From positions 372,001 through 436,000 of the forward strand of contig CAWDDB010000013.1 in NCBI GenBank assembly GCA_963800975.1: a stretch of DNA of 64,000 nucleotides, given 5' to 3'. Each line of letters starts with the position of its first letter. Within the stretch, counting starts at the first letter, position 1. The stretch comes from JALYGY01 sp963800975 (GTDB lineage: Bacteria; Actinomycetota; Rubrobacteria; Rubrobacterales; Rubrobacteraceae). Position numbers and translations under genes: made by a program. This document shows positions 49,516 to 57,050 of the stretch, one piece after another. Below the pieces are notes generated by a model, which was given only the letters and a program-made list of their open reading frames with translations, was not told the origin of the DNA and searched no databases.

Positions 49516-51047
49516 TGGACAGGCGCAACGACCCCCCCGATCCCCGGGAGACCGGAAACCCGTACGACGCCACGGACGCCACGGAGCGGCGCGCCGACGG
49601 GGGCAATCCCGGGGAGGAAGGGATGGCCGGGGCAATAGGCGCCGGCAGCCCGCAAGACGTGCCCAGGGAGACCTTCGGCACGCGCGGCTCGGTGCAGCAG
49701 ACCGTCGGGCTAGGGCGCTCGACGGAAACCGGCAGCTACGTCTTCCCCGCCTTCGACGATCACCACCCGCCCGAGAAAGGCCTCATAGACGACTGCGTGC
49801 ACTGCGGCTTCTGTCTGCCGACGTGCCCTACATACGTCCTCTTTGGCGAGGAGATGGACTCGCCGCGCGGGCGCATCTACCTCATGAACAAGGGGCTCAC
49901 CGAGGAGCCGATGAACGACGAGATGGTCCGCCACTGGGACCTCTGCCTCGGGTGCATGGCCTGCGTGACGGCCTGCCCCTCCGGCGTGCAGTACGACAAG
50001 CTCATTGAGGCCACGCGCGGGCAGGTCGAGCGCCGCTACGAGCGGGCCCCCGAGGACAAGGCCTTCCGCGAGATGATCTTCCAGCTCTTCCCCTACCCGA
50101 ACCGGCTGCGGCTCGCCACGGCCCCCCTCAGGCTCTACCAGCGATTCGGCGTCGGTGGCATGCTCCGCAAGGCCGGGGTCATGGACAAGCTCCCGAAGCG
50201 CATGAAGGCGATGGAGGCCCTCATGCCCATGCTGACGCGCCAGCAGGAGGTGCCGGAGATCACCTCGCCCATCGGCGAGAAGCGCCGCAGGGTCGGGTTC
50301 TTGAAGGGCTGCGTGCAGCGGGTCTTCTTCTCCGAGGTCAACGCCGCGACCGTGCGCGTGCTCTCAGCCGAGGGCTGCGAGGTCGTAGCGCCCAAGGCCC
50401 AGGGCTGCTGCGGCGCCCTGAGCGTGCACGCGGGCCGCGAGGAGGAGTTCCAGGGCTTCGCCCGCAAGCTCATAGACTCCTTCGAGGGCACAGAGGTGGA
50501 CGAGATCGTCGTAAACGCCGCCGGGTGCGGCTCCACGCTCAAGGAGTACGGCTACCTGCTGCGCGACGACCCGGACTACGCCGAGCGCGCCAGCGCTTTC
50601 GCGGCCAAGATCAAGGACGTCTCGGAGTTCCTCCAGGAGCTCGGATCCGTAGCCGAGCGGCACCCGCTGCCGGTCGCGGCGGCCTACCACGACGCCTGCC
50701 ACCTTGCGCACGCCCAGGGCGTGCGTCAGCAGCCCAGGGCCTCCCTCAAGCAGATTCCCGGCGTGGAGGTCAGAGAGATAAAGGAGGCGGAGATCTGCTG
50801 CGGCTCGGCCGGGATCTACAACATGGTCGAGCCCGAGCCGGCCACGGAGCTCGGCGACCGCAAGGCCCGCAACGTCCTGAACACCGGGGCCCGCATGATA
50901 GTGACCTCGAACCCCGGTTGCATGCTCCAGATACGGGCCTCCCTCAAGCGCATGGGCCGCTCCATGCCGATGGCCCACCCCGTAGAGATGATCGACGCCT
51001 CCATCCGCGGCGAGCCCATCGAGACCCTGCTCGACAGGGCGGTGTGA
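49515..51047 (+). CDS. glcF: Glycolate oxidase iron-sulfur subunit GlcF
   Basis: 510 aa. Two 4Fe-4S motifs: CVHCGFCLPTC (Cys94-104) followed by Pro, and CLGCMACVTAC (Cys144-154). Two CCG domains follow (GCCGALSVHAG; CCGSAGIYN). It passes electrons from GlcDE to the quinone pool. The first 90 residues before the clusters are unusually long, hydrophilic and disordered-looking (start to GSYVFPAF); the internal ATG at residue 37 is an alternative start. GTG shares one base with the glcE stop. Confidence 0.93.
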   Translation: MDRRNDPPDPRETGNPYDATDATERRADGGNPGEEGMAGAIGAGSPQDVPRETFGTRGSVQQTVGLGRSTETGSYVFPAFDDHHPPEKGLIDDCVHCGFCLPTCPTYVLFGEEMDSPRGRIYLMNKGLTEEPMNDEMVRHWDLCLGCMACVTACPSGVQYDKLIEATRGQVERRYERAPEDKAFREMIFQLFPYPNRLRLATAPLRLYQRFGVGGMLRKAGVMDKLPKRMKAMEALMPMLTRQQEVPEITSPIGEKRRRVGFLKGCVQRVFFSEVNAATVRVLSAEGCEVVAPKAQGCCGALSVHAGREEEFQGFARKLIDSFEGTEVDEIVVNAAGCGSTLKEYGYLLRDDPDYAERASAFAAKIKDVSEFLQELGSVAERHPLPVAAAYHDACHLAHAQGVRQQPRASLKQIPGVEVREIKEAEICCGSAGIYNMVEPEPATELGDRKARNVLNTGARMIVTSNPGCMLQIRASLKRMGRSMPMAHPVEMIDASIRGEPIETLLDRAV

Positions 51048-51952
51048 GGGCGCCGCGCTCCGTCCTCGCCGTCCCGGGGTCTAACCTCGGGATGGCCGAG
51101 AAGGCCCTGGCCTCCGCCGCCGACGCCGTCTTCCTCGACCTCGAGGACGCCGTCGCTCCGGAAGAGAAGCCCGGCGCCAGGGCAAAGGTCGTCAGCGCCT
51201 TCAGAGAGCTCGACTGGGGCAGCAGGCCCACGCTCTTCCGCGCCAACGCCCTGAACACCCCCTTCTTCTACCGCGACCTGATAGAGGTCGCGGAGGAGGC
51301 CGGCGATGCCCTCGACGCCGTCATGGTCCCCAAGGTGCAGCGCCCGGAAGACCTTTACGTCGTCGCCACGCTGCTCGACCAGATCGAGCTCTCCACCGGC
51401 ATCGAGCCAGGGAGGACGAAGATAGAGGCCCAGATAGAGAGCGCCGAGGGCCTCGCGAACGCACTCGAGATCGCGCGCTCCTCGGCTCGCCTCACGGCGC
51501 TGCACTTCGGCCCCGGCGACTTCGCGGCGAGCGTGCGGATGCCCCAGAGGAGCATCGGCGTGATGGACGAGTGGGACGAGGTCTATCCCGGCCACCGCTT
51601 CCACTACGCTATGCAGCATATCGTCGTCGCGGCCAGGGCAGCCGGGGTGCGCGCCGTGGACGGGCCGGTGGCCGACCACCGCGACGAAGAGGGGCTGCGG
51701 GCAAGCTGCCTTTTGGCCCGCTCGCTCGGCTTCGACGGAAAGTGGTGCATCCACCCGGCCCAGATCTCGACCGTCAACGAGGTTTTCTCGCCCACGAAGG
51801 AGGAGCTCGAGTGGGCGAGGAAGGTCATGGGCGCCTACGAGGAGGCCAACGCCGCCGGGAGCGGTGCCGTGAGCGTGGACGGTCAGATGGTGGACGCCGC
51901 CTCAATAAGGGTTGCGCAGAACACCCTCGATCGGGGGCCCGAGTCGGGCTAG
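51044..51952 (+). CDS. HpcH/HpaI-family lyase (CitE/malyl-CoA-lyase-like)
   Basis: 302 aa. RSVLAVPGSNLGMAEKALAS, DAVFLDLEDAVAPEEKPGAR (metal-binding Glu/Asp), IEAQIESAEGLANALEIA, LHFGPGDFAASV and GKWCIHPAQI define the CitE-like branch. Homologues cleave malyl-CoA or related thioesters to glyoxylate plus acetyl-CoA, or make malate from them. Overlap with glcF (GTGA) ties it to glyoxylate metabolism, perhaps as an outlet when the Gcl route is blocked. The exact substrate is uncertain. Confidence 0.84.
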   Translation: MRAPRSVLAVPGSNLGMAEKALASAADAVFLDLEDAVAPEEKPGARAKVVSAFRELDWGSRPTLFRANALNTPFFYRDLIEVAEEAGDALDAVMVPKVQRPEDLYVVATLLDQIELSTGIEPGRTKIEAQIESAEGLANALEIARSSARLTALHFGPGDFAASVRMPQRSIGVMDEWDEVYPGHRFHYAMQHIVVAARAAGVRAVDGPVADHRDEEGLRASCLLARSLGFDGKWCIHPAQISTVNEVFSPTKEELEWARKVMGAYEEANAAGSGAVSVDGQMVDAASIRVAQNTLDRGPESG

Positions 51953-52007
51953 GGGTATCTGGCGAGCGCCGCAGGCGCCGCGTCCCGCCAGGTCCCTGGC
52001 ACGGGCG

Positions 52008-52013
52008 TAAAAT
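52008..52013 (+). promoter_or_regulatory. -10 box TAAAAT, probable leaderless start
   Basis: TAAAAT lies 9 bp before the ATG at 52023 and no Shine-Dalgarno sequence is present. Transcription would start at or within a few bases of the start codon. Confidence 0.45.
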
Positions 52014-52022
52014 GATGAGTCG

Positions 52023-52775
52023 ATGAGCGGTTCGAGCCCCCTTCCCCCCGCGACGAGAGCCGTGAACCCGGACGCCAGAACTGTCAGGCTTCTTCGGCTC
52101 GCTTTGCTTCTCGCCGCCGTCGTGCTGTTCGGGCTTCTCTACCTGCTCTCGGCCGGCTTCCGGTTCGAGGTGAACCTCGCCCTGGGGCTCCTGGGACGCG
52201 GGGACATCGCAGGACTGAGGGACTACATCCTCTCGTTCGGGCTTTGGGCCCCCGTGGCTTCCTGTTTTCTCATGGTGCTGCAGGCGCTCGTGGCCCCGGT
52301 CCCCTCTTTCCTCATAACCTTCGCCAACGGGCTGGCGTTCGGGGTGTTCTGGGGCTGGCTGCTCAGCCTCTTCGGGCACGTGCTGGCGGCGGCCGTGTGC
52401 TTCGCCCTCTCGCGCACCCTTGGCCGGGTGCCCGTGGAGGTACTCGTCGGCAAGACCGGCCTCGAGTCGGCCGACCGGTGGTTCGCCCGGTGGGGGATGT
52501 ACGCGGTCTTCGTCGGGCGCCTCGTCCCCGGAATAGCTTTCGACGTGATCTCCTACGCCGCAGGCCTCACCCGGATGAGGTTCCGGGCCTTCCTCCTCGC
52601 GACGACCCTCGGCATCATCCCGCAGACCTTCCTCTACTCGTACCTCGGCCGGCAGGCGCCCGAGTACGTGGGACTCTTCCTGGTAACCTCTGCTATGGTC
52701 GTCGTTGCTGTCGTGGCCGTGGCGGTCGTGCGCCACAGGCGGGAACGCCGCAGGCCGAAAAGAAACCTGAGGTAG
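52023..52775 (+). CDS. TVP38/TMEM64 (VTT/DedA-like) membrane protein
   Basis: 250 aa. About six hydrophobic segments with the VTT-domain core: VPSFLITFANGLAFGVFWGW, FVGRLVPGIAFDVISYAAGL and TTLGIIPQTFLYSYLG. Family members include lipid scramblases and small-molecule tolerance proteins. The C-terminus is strongly basic (RHRRERRRPKRNLR). The ATG at 52023 is supported by the adjacent -10 box. Confidence 0.85.
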   Translation: MSGSSPLPPATRAVNPDARTVRLLRLALLLAAVVLFGLLYLLSAGFRFEVNLALGLLGRGDIAGLRDYILSFGLWAPVASCFLMVLQALVAPVPSFLITFANGLAFGVFWGWLLSLFGHVLAAAVCFALSRTLGRVPVEVLVGKTGLESADRWFARWGMYAVFVGRLVPGIAFDVISYAAGLTRMRFRAFLLATTLGIIPQTFLYSYLGRQAPEYVGLFLVTSAMVVVAVVAVAVVRHRRERRRPKRNLR

Positions 52776-52794
52776 GATCGGCCCCTCCGAGGGG

Positions 52795-52800
52795 TAGAAT
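52795..52800 (+). promoter_or_regulatory. -10 box TAGAAT, probable leaderless start
   Basis: TAGAAT ends 6 bp before the GTG at 52807 (ATG at 52810) of tdk, with no ribosome site between, suggesting a leaderless transcript. Confidence 0.45.
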
Positions 52801-52806
52801 TTGTAG

Positions 52807-53406
52807 GTGATGGCGCGACCAGCAGACAGCTTGGCCGGGATCCCGATGTTGCCGACGGGATCCGTCGTGGCTATCACGGGCTCCATGTTCTCGGGCAAGA
52901 CGGAGGAGTTGATCCGGCGCCTCAGGCGCGCCCTGTACGCCCGCCGTACCGTCCAGGCCTTCAAGCACGCCCTCGATACCCGCTCGGACCTGACCGAGAT
53001 CCGGTCCCACAACGGCGTCCCTCACGAGGCCGTCGCCGTCCTGACGAGCGAGGAGCTGCTCGAACGGGTAGACCCGGTCGCCGATGTGGTGGCCGTGGAG
53101 GAGGCCCAGTTTTTCGACGAGGGGATCGTGGAGGCGTGCCGCAACCTCGCCGATGCCGGCCACCAGGTGATCGTCGCCGGCCTCGACATGGACTTCCGCG
53201 GCCGTCCCTTCGGCCCGATGCCCGCCCTGCTTGCCGAAGCCGACGAGATCGTGAAACTGCGCGCTATCTGCGCCGTCTGCGGCCGCGACGCCTCGCGCTC
53301 CCAACGCCTGATAGACGGCAATCCGGCCCCCGCCTCTGCCCCGACCATTCTCGTCGGCGCCCAGGAGTCCTACGAGGCGCGTTGCCGCCAGCACCACGAG
53401 GTGTAG
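52807..53406 (+). CDS. tdk: Thymidine kinase
   Basis: 199 aa type II thymidine kinase. P-loop GSMFSGKTEELIRRLRRAL, VEEAQFFDE (catalytic Glu), GLDMDFRGRPFG and a zinc site from CAVCG plus the C-terminal RCRQHH. It phosphorylates thymidine for salvage. The start is GTG at 52807 or the next codon ATG. A large inverted repeat follows directly after the stop. Confidence 0.93.
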   Translation: MMARPADSLAGIPMLPTGSVVAITGSMFSGKTEELIRRLRRALYARRTVQAFKHALDTRSDLTEIRSHNGVPHEAVAVLTSEELLERVDPVADVVAVEEAQFFDEGIVEACRNLADAGHQVIVAGLDMDFRGRPFGPMPALLAEADEIVKLRAICAVCGRDASRSQRLIDGNPAPASAPTILVGAQESYEARCRQHHEV

Positions 53407-53516
53407 TAGCGAATCCGGTCGATGACTTCGCCGCTCTTTGCGCTCGGGAGTAGGGAGTCGGGGAGAGCTATTGCGACTCCCTACTCCCGAACGCACAAAC
53501 GACGCAACCTACTACA
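53402..53516. repeat. Inverted-repeat element after tdk
   Basis: Perfect 16-bp arms CGGGAGTAGGGAGTCG (53445-53460) and its complement (53474-53489) surround a 13-nt loop. Pairing extends outward imperfectly (TTTGCGCT versus TTTGTGCGTT) to GTAGTAG near 53402 and CTACTAC near 53510. It could terminate tdk, but the extended imperfect arms look more like a small miniature element. Confidence 0.65.
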
Positions 53517-53598
53517 GGGTTCGATGCATACCGTAGGTTCCGCCGGGTATAACCTAACGACAGTGGCGCGTACAGACACATATTCGGAGCGTTAGACG

Positions 53599-54030
53599 GT
53601 GCCGCGCGGCTGGGTTGTGGCCCTTATTTTGTTCTGCGTGGTCCTCAACGGGGCCGGCTTCCTCTGGCACCTCTTCGAGCCGATTCCCGGCTACGACGAG
53701 ATTGCCCACTTCCTCACGCCGTTCGTGCTAGTCGCGATCGTGGCCGAGATCATCTACCGCGGCGGGGGAGACGACGAGTTCTTCGACACCCCGAGACACG
53801 CCGTGACGACCGGGGCAGTCGTAGGCCTCGTCGGGGCCGCCGGCTGGGAGGTCGTGGAGATCGTCCTCGCCGCTATGGGCTTCCCGATAAGCAACGCCCC
53901 CCTCGACACCGTCTTCGACGTCGTCCTGGGCGTCCTCGGAGGGGCCGCAGGAGCCTGGGTCGCCGACCGCTACCTTGACCGGCTCTTCAAACGCTCCCGA
54001 ATCAACGCGCGAAGCCCCCGAGTCCGCTAG
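53599..54030 (+). CDS. Small membrane protein (DUF2238-like)
   Basis: 143 aa with four hydrophobic segments. WHLFEPIPGYDEIAHFLTPF, GWEVVEIVLAAMGF and FDVVLGVLGGAAGAWVADRY resemble the DUF2238/YjdF-type family, with conserved acidic residues in the membrane. Function unknown. GTG start without a strong ribosome site; TATAAC near 53552 may be its -10. Confidence 0.66.
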   Translation: MPRGWVVALILFCVVLNGAGFLWHLFEPIPGYDEIAHFLTPFVLVAIVAEIIYRGGGDDEFFDTPRHAVTTGAVVGLVGAAGWEVVEIVLAAMGFPISNAPLDTVFDVVLGVLGGAAGAWVADRYLDRLFKRSRINARSPRVR

Positions 54031-54096
54031 CCCGATCCGGCCTGCGGCCTCCCTCTGTCAGCGTGCGGCGGACCCTGGTTGCGCCGGGCGTTGGTG

Positions 54097-54291
54097 CTAT
54101 CGCTCTTGGGACTCGTCCAGCTCGTCCCTGACGTTGTCCTTGACGCCGCCGGTGGCGCTGGATCCTTCGTCCTCGACAATTTCGCGCTCGGTTTCGCTCT
54201 TGCGCCTGACTCGCCCGCGCTCGGCGGCCTCGTCCAGCTCGTCCCTGACGTTGTCCTCGGTCCCGCCGGGACGACGATCTCGCTCGGTCAC
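54097..54291 (-). CDS. Small hydrophilic protein with duplicated DNVRDELDE motif
   Basis: 64 aa, highly charged, no hydrophobic core. It contains the motif DNVRDELDE twice (TEDNVRDELDEAAERG and VKDNVRDELDESQER), an internal duplication. GTG at 54291 follows a GGAG box. Coding is supported by the repeated motif at protein level and the ribosome site; the opposite frame gives only low-complexity hydrophobic sequence. Unknown, probably intrinsically disordered. Confidence 0.5.
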   Translation of the reverse strand: MTERDRRPGGTEDNVRDELDEAAERGRVRRKSETEREIVEDEGSSATGGVKDNVRDELDESQER

Positions 54292-54453
54292 TGCTCTCTC
54301 CTCTCGGATAGATGCCTCCCACAACTTTACTCGAGCCTTTATACCATCAACGGCGCGGCGCGAGTCCGGCTCGCGTGGTTGAACCGGCCCCGCACCTGTG
54401 GTCTAATCTCGACTGTTTTTGTGAAGTTTGGGACCGAGGAGGAGCGGCAGAAG

Positions 54454-54945
54454 ATGAGCGTTACGGACGAGTTTTTGCGCAACAACGAGGCCTACGCGGA
54501 GACCTTCGACAAGGGCGATCTGCCGATGCCGCCGGCGAAGCAGATAGCCATCGTCACCTGCATGGACGCTCGCTTGAGCCCCTACGTCATGCTCGGGCTC
54601 GAGGAGGGCGACGCGCACGTCATCCGCAACGCGGGCGGGGTCATAACCGACGACGAGATCCGATCCCTCGCGATAAGCCAACGGCTGCTAGGGACGCACG
54701 AGATCGTCCTGATACACCACACCGATTGCGGGATGCTCACCTTTACCGACGACGAGCTGAAACAGCAGATCCAGGAAGACGTCGGGGTCAAGCCCCATTT
54801 CTCTATGGAGTCTTTCTCCGACCTGGAAGAGGACGTGCGCCAGTCCATCGCGCGCGTCAACGCCAGCCCGTTTATCCCCAACAAGGAGTCCGTGCGCGGC
54901 TTCGTCTACGAGGTCGAGACCGGGCGGTTGCGCGAGGTCACCTGA
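54454..54945 (+). CDS. Beta-class carbonic anhydrase
   Basis: 163 aa. Zinc ligands Cys36 (TCMDAR with Asp38/Arg40), His89 and Cys92 (HHTDCGML) match the beta class; the short length is like type II/mycobacterial Rv1284 forms. It interconverts CO2 and bicarbonate in the cytosol. GAGGAGGAG precedes the ATG. It stands alone between non-coding stretches. Confidence 0.9.
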   Translation: MSVTDEFLRNNEAYAETFDKGDLPMPPAKQIAIVTCMDARLSPYVMLGLEEGDAHVIRNAGGVITDDEIRSLAISQRLLGTHEIVLIHHTDCGMLTFTDDELKQQIQEDVGVKPHFSMESFSDLEEDVRQSIARVNASPFIPNKESVRGFVYEVETGRLREVT

Positions 54946-55154
54946 ACGCAGCCGCGTGTCGAGAAGCCTCCCGAAGGCGGACCTCATGGCTCACGCGTCC
55001 TTGGCAGCGACCGGGATGAGAGGGTAGGCGTCTCCCAGCCAGACCGGGCCCGCGAGGCCGGTCGAACAGTCCGGGGAGCGTGCCCGTGAGGTGCGCCGCA
55101 CCTGTCCCGGCTGTTACGCTGTCGTGGTCAGCATGGCGCTAGCTGAGTACAGTC

Positions 55155-55589
55155 GTGGGACCGAGTAGCACGCTTGCCTTCCCCGCGGGCGATAGACGGT
55201 GGCGTGCCTCGGCCGTTTGCGTCCTGGCGCTGGCCGTGGCCCTCGCCCAGCTGGTCGCGTCGTGGGCGTGGGCTTCTGGGGCGCACGTCACCGTCGAGCA
55301 GCTCGCGCTGCACGAAGAGGCCGTGGCGCACGGGCACGCGGACCACCACGGCGGCCACGCGCACGGGCACCACCGCGCCGGCCACCATGTCTCGGCGGAG
55401 GTGCTTGGACCGGCATTTGTTCCGGCACCCGAACCCGCGGGTCCCTACCAGGATGTTCTCAATGGTGCGCTGGCCGGGCGTCCCGATCTTCTCTCTCGCA
55501 CCGCCGGGCGCCGCGTGGACCCGCCCGACGGTCCCTCCCCGACGCAGAACTTCCCTCCCGTACCGCACAGACCGCCGATCATCGCCTGA
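55155..55589 (+). CDS. His-rich secreted protein of the copper locus
   Basis: 144 aa. A signal peptide (about residues 15-40) is followed by a His-rich run from about residue 53 (HEEAVAHGHADHHGGHAHGH) likely to bind Cu or Zn, then a Pro-rich tail (GPSPTQNFPPVPHRPPI). No family recognised. It is the first gene before YcnI, CopC and CopD on the same strand, so it may be a periplasmic or surface copper chaperone. GTG start; the hydrophobic segment would be lost with later starts. Confidence 0.66.
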   Translation: MGPSSTLAFPAGDRRWRASAVCVLALAVALAQLVASWAWASGAHVTVEQLALHEEAVAHGHADHHGGHAHGHHRAGHHVSAEVLGPAFVPAPEPAGPYQDVLNGALAGRPDLLSRTAGRRVDPPDGPSPTQNFPPVPHRPPIIA

Positions 55590-55731
55590 GCGCGACCTTT
55601 CGCGGTAGGTGAGACCCTCGCCCGCATCTGGCGGCCGCGCCCTGCGCGGGCGATGCACCCCGTCGCAAGGTAGAACCGTCGCGAACAATGAGGCGTATGT
55701 ACTTTCCGCAGGCTGACAAGGAGGTGGCCGG

Positions 55732-56376
55732 GTGAGGAGGTTTTCGCTCGGGGTCGCAGCCGTGAGCTCGTTGCTGACGCTCGCCGTCGTTGGGACATCG
55801 TGGGCCCACGTCGAGGTGACGCCGGAGGAGGTTGCGGCCGAAGAATACGAGACGCTGACGGTGAGCGTGCCGACCGAGAAGGAGGTGCCCACCACGGAGG
55901 TACGGGTGGAGGTGCCCGACGGGTTCGCGGTCTCGGGGGTACAGCCCGTGCCCGGATGGGACCACGAGTTCAAGGAGGACGGCGGCTTTATCACGAGCAT
56001 CACCTGGTCCGGGGGCGAGATCGGGCCGCAAGAGTTCCAGCAGTTCCTGATCCAGGCGCAGGCTCCCGAGGACCCGGGCGGGTACTCCTGGGGCGCGATA
56101 CAGACCTACGGGGACGGCAGCGTGGTCGAGTGGACCGGCCCTCCCGACGCCGAGTTGCCGGCCTCCATAGTGGAGGTCGCGGCCGCCGGCGCAGGGGGGC
56201 ACGGCGCCGAAGAAGAGGGCTCGCACCACGAAGACGGCGGTGGGGAGGAGGCCGCGCACCACGAGGAAGCCCTGCCGGACTCGGGCGGACCCAGCCCGGC
56301 TCTCTACGGCGCCGCCGGGGCCGCGGCCCTGGCGATGGGTCTCGTGGCGACCACCGTGCTTCGCAGGCGCGTGTGA
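55732..56376 (+). CDS. YcnI-domain (DUF1775) copper-binding protein
   Basis: 214 aa. Signal peptide then the mature N-terminal His (SWAHVEVTPEEVAAEEYETL), the Cu-binding residue of YcnI. YcnI body includes VEVPDGFAVSGVQPVPGWDH and SWGAIQTYGDGSVVEWTG. A Gly/His linker (HHEDGGGEEAAHH) leads to a C-terminal membrane helix and RRRV, so it is membrane-anchored. It probably delivers copper to CopC/CopD. GTG start follows AAGGAGG. Confidence 0.9.
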   Translation: MRRFSLGVAAVSSLLTLAVVGTSWAHVEVTPEEVAAEEYETLTVSVPTEKEVPTTEVRVEVPDGFAVSGVQPVPGWDHEFKEDGGFITSITWSGGEIGPQEFQQFLIQAQAPEDPGGYSWGAIQTYGDGSVVEWTGPPDAELPASIVEVAAAGAGGHGAEEEGSHHEDGGGEEAAHHEEALPDSGGPSPALYGAAGAAALAMGLVATTVLRRRV

Positions 56377-56401
56377 TCGTGGTGCCGGGACTGGCGGAGC
56401 C

Positions 56402-57001
56402 GTGCGAGAGCTGACCCTTTCCAGCGCGCTGGGCGCCCCCATCTGCTTGGCCTTGTGGCTGGCCGTGTTGTGCGTCCCCGCGCTCGCGCACGCGGCGCTG
56501 GTCCAGGAGAGCCCCGCCGCCGGGGCGAGCCTGGACCAGCCCCCCGGCCAGGTACGGCTGACGTTTAGCGAGCCGGTCGATGCGGAGTTCGATCCGCTGA
56601 AGGTTTACGACGCCGAAGGTAACCGCGTGGACGAGGACGACGCTCGCGTAGACCCAGACGACGCTAGGGTCTTGCTCGCCGGCCTCGAGGAACTGCCCGA
56701 GGGTTCCTACCGGGTGGAGTGGCGCGTCACGTCCATTGACGGGCACGTCATCGAGGACGCGTACGCGTTCAACGTCGCCGCCGGCCCGGGCCAAAACGGG
56801 GGCGGATCACAGGCCAACGCCGGTGATGCGGGTGAGCAGGCGGCCAGGGAGGTGCAGGAGCCTGCGTCGCCGGAGGTCGCGGGAGGGCTGGATCCGGCCG
56901 TGCTCTACGGCGCGCTGATCGTCGGGATTCTCGGCCTCGTCGCCCTGGTATTTGTGGCGGTGCGAGCCCTGCGGCGTCGCAAGTCCGGGGGGGTACAATG
57001 A
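56402..57001 (+). CDS. CopC-domain copper-resistance protein
   Basis: 199 aa. Signal peptide ending in ALAHAALVQESPAAGASL, where the mature N-terminal His starts the CopC beta-barrel. RLTFSEPVDAEFDPLKVYD, EGSYRVEWRVTSIDGHVIED (second Cu-binding His) complete the domain. A linker and one C-terminal membrane helix (LYGALIVGILGLVALVFVAV) follow. It binds Cu(II) outside the membrane. The stop is followed by the copD gene after 49 bp, with a 21-codon ORF (ATG at 56998) bridging the two. Confidence 0.9.
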   Translation: MRELTLSSALGAPICLALWLAVLCVPALAHAALVQESPAAGASLDQPPGQVRLTFSEPVDAEFDPLKVYDAEGNRVDEDDARVDPDDARVLLAGLEELPEGSYRVEWRVTSIDGHVIEDAYAFNVAAGPGQNGGGSQANAGDAGEQAAREVQEPASPEVAGGLDPAVLYGALIVGILGLVALVFVAVRALRRRKSGGVQ

Positions 57002-57050
57002 TCATCTCGGTCGAGTCGCTGGAGGTATCTACGCTGCAAACCCTCGAGCC

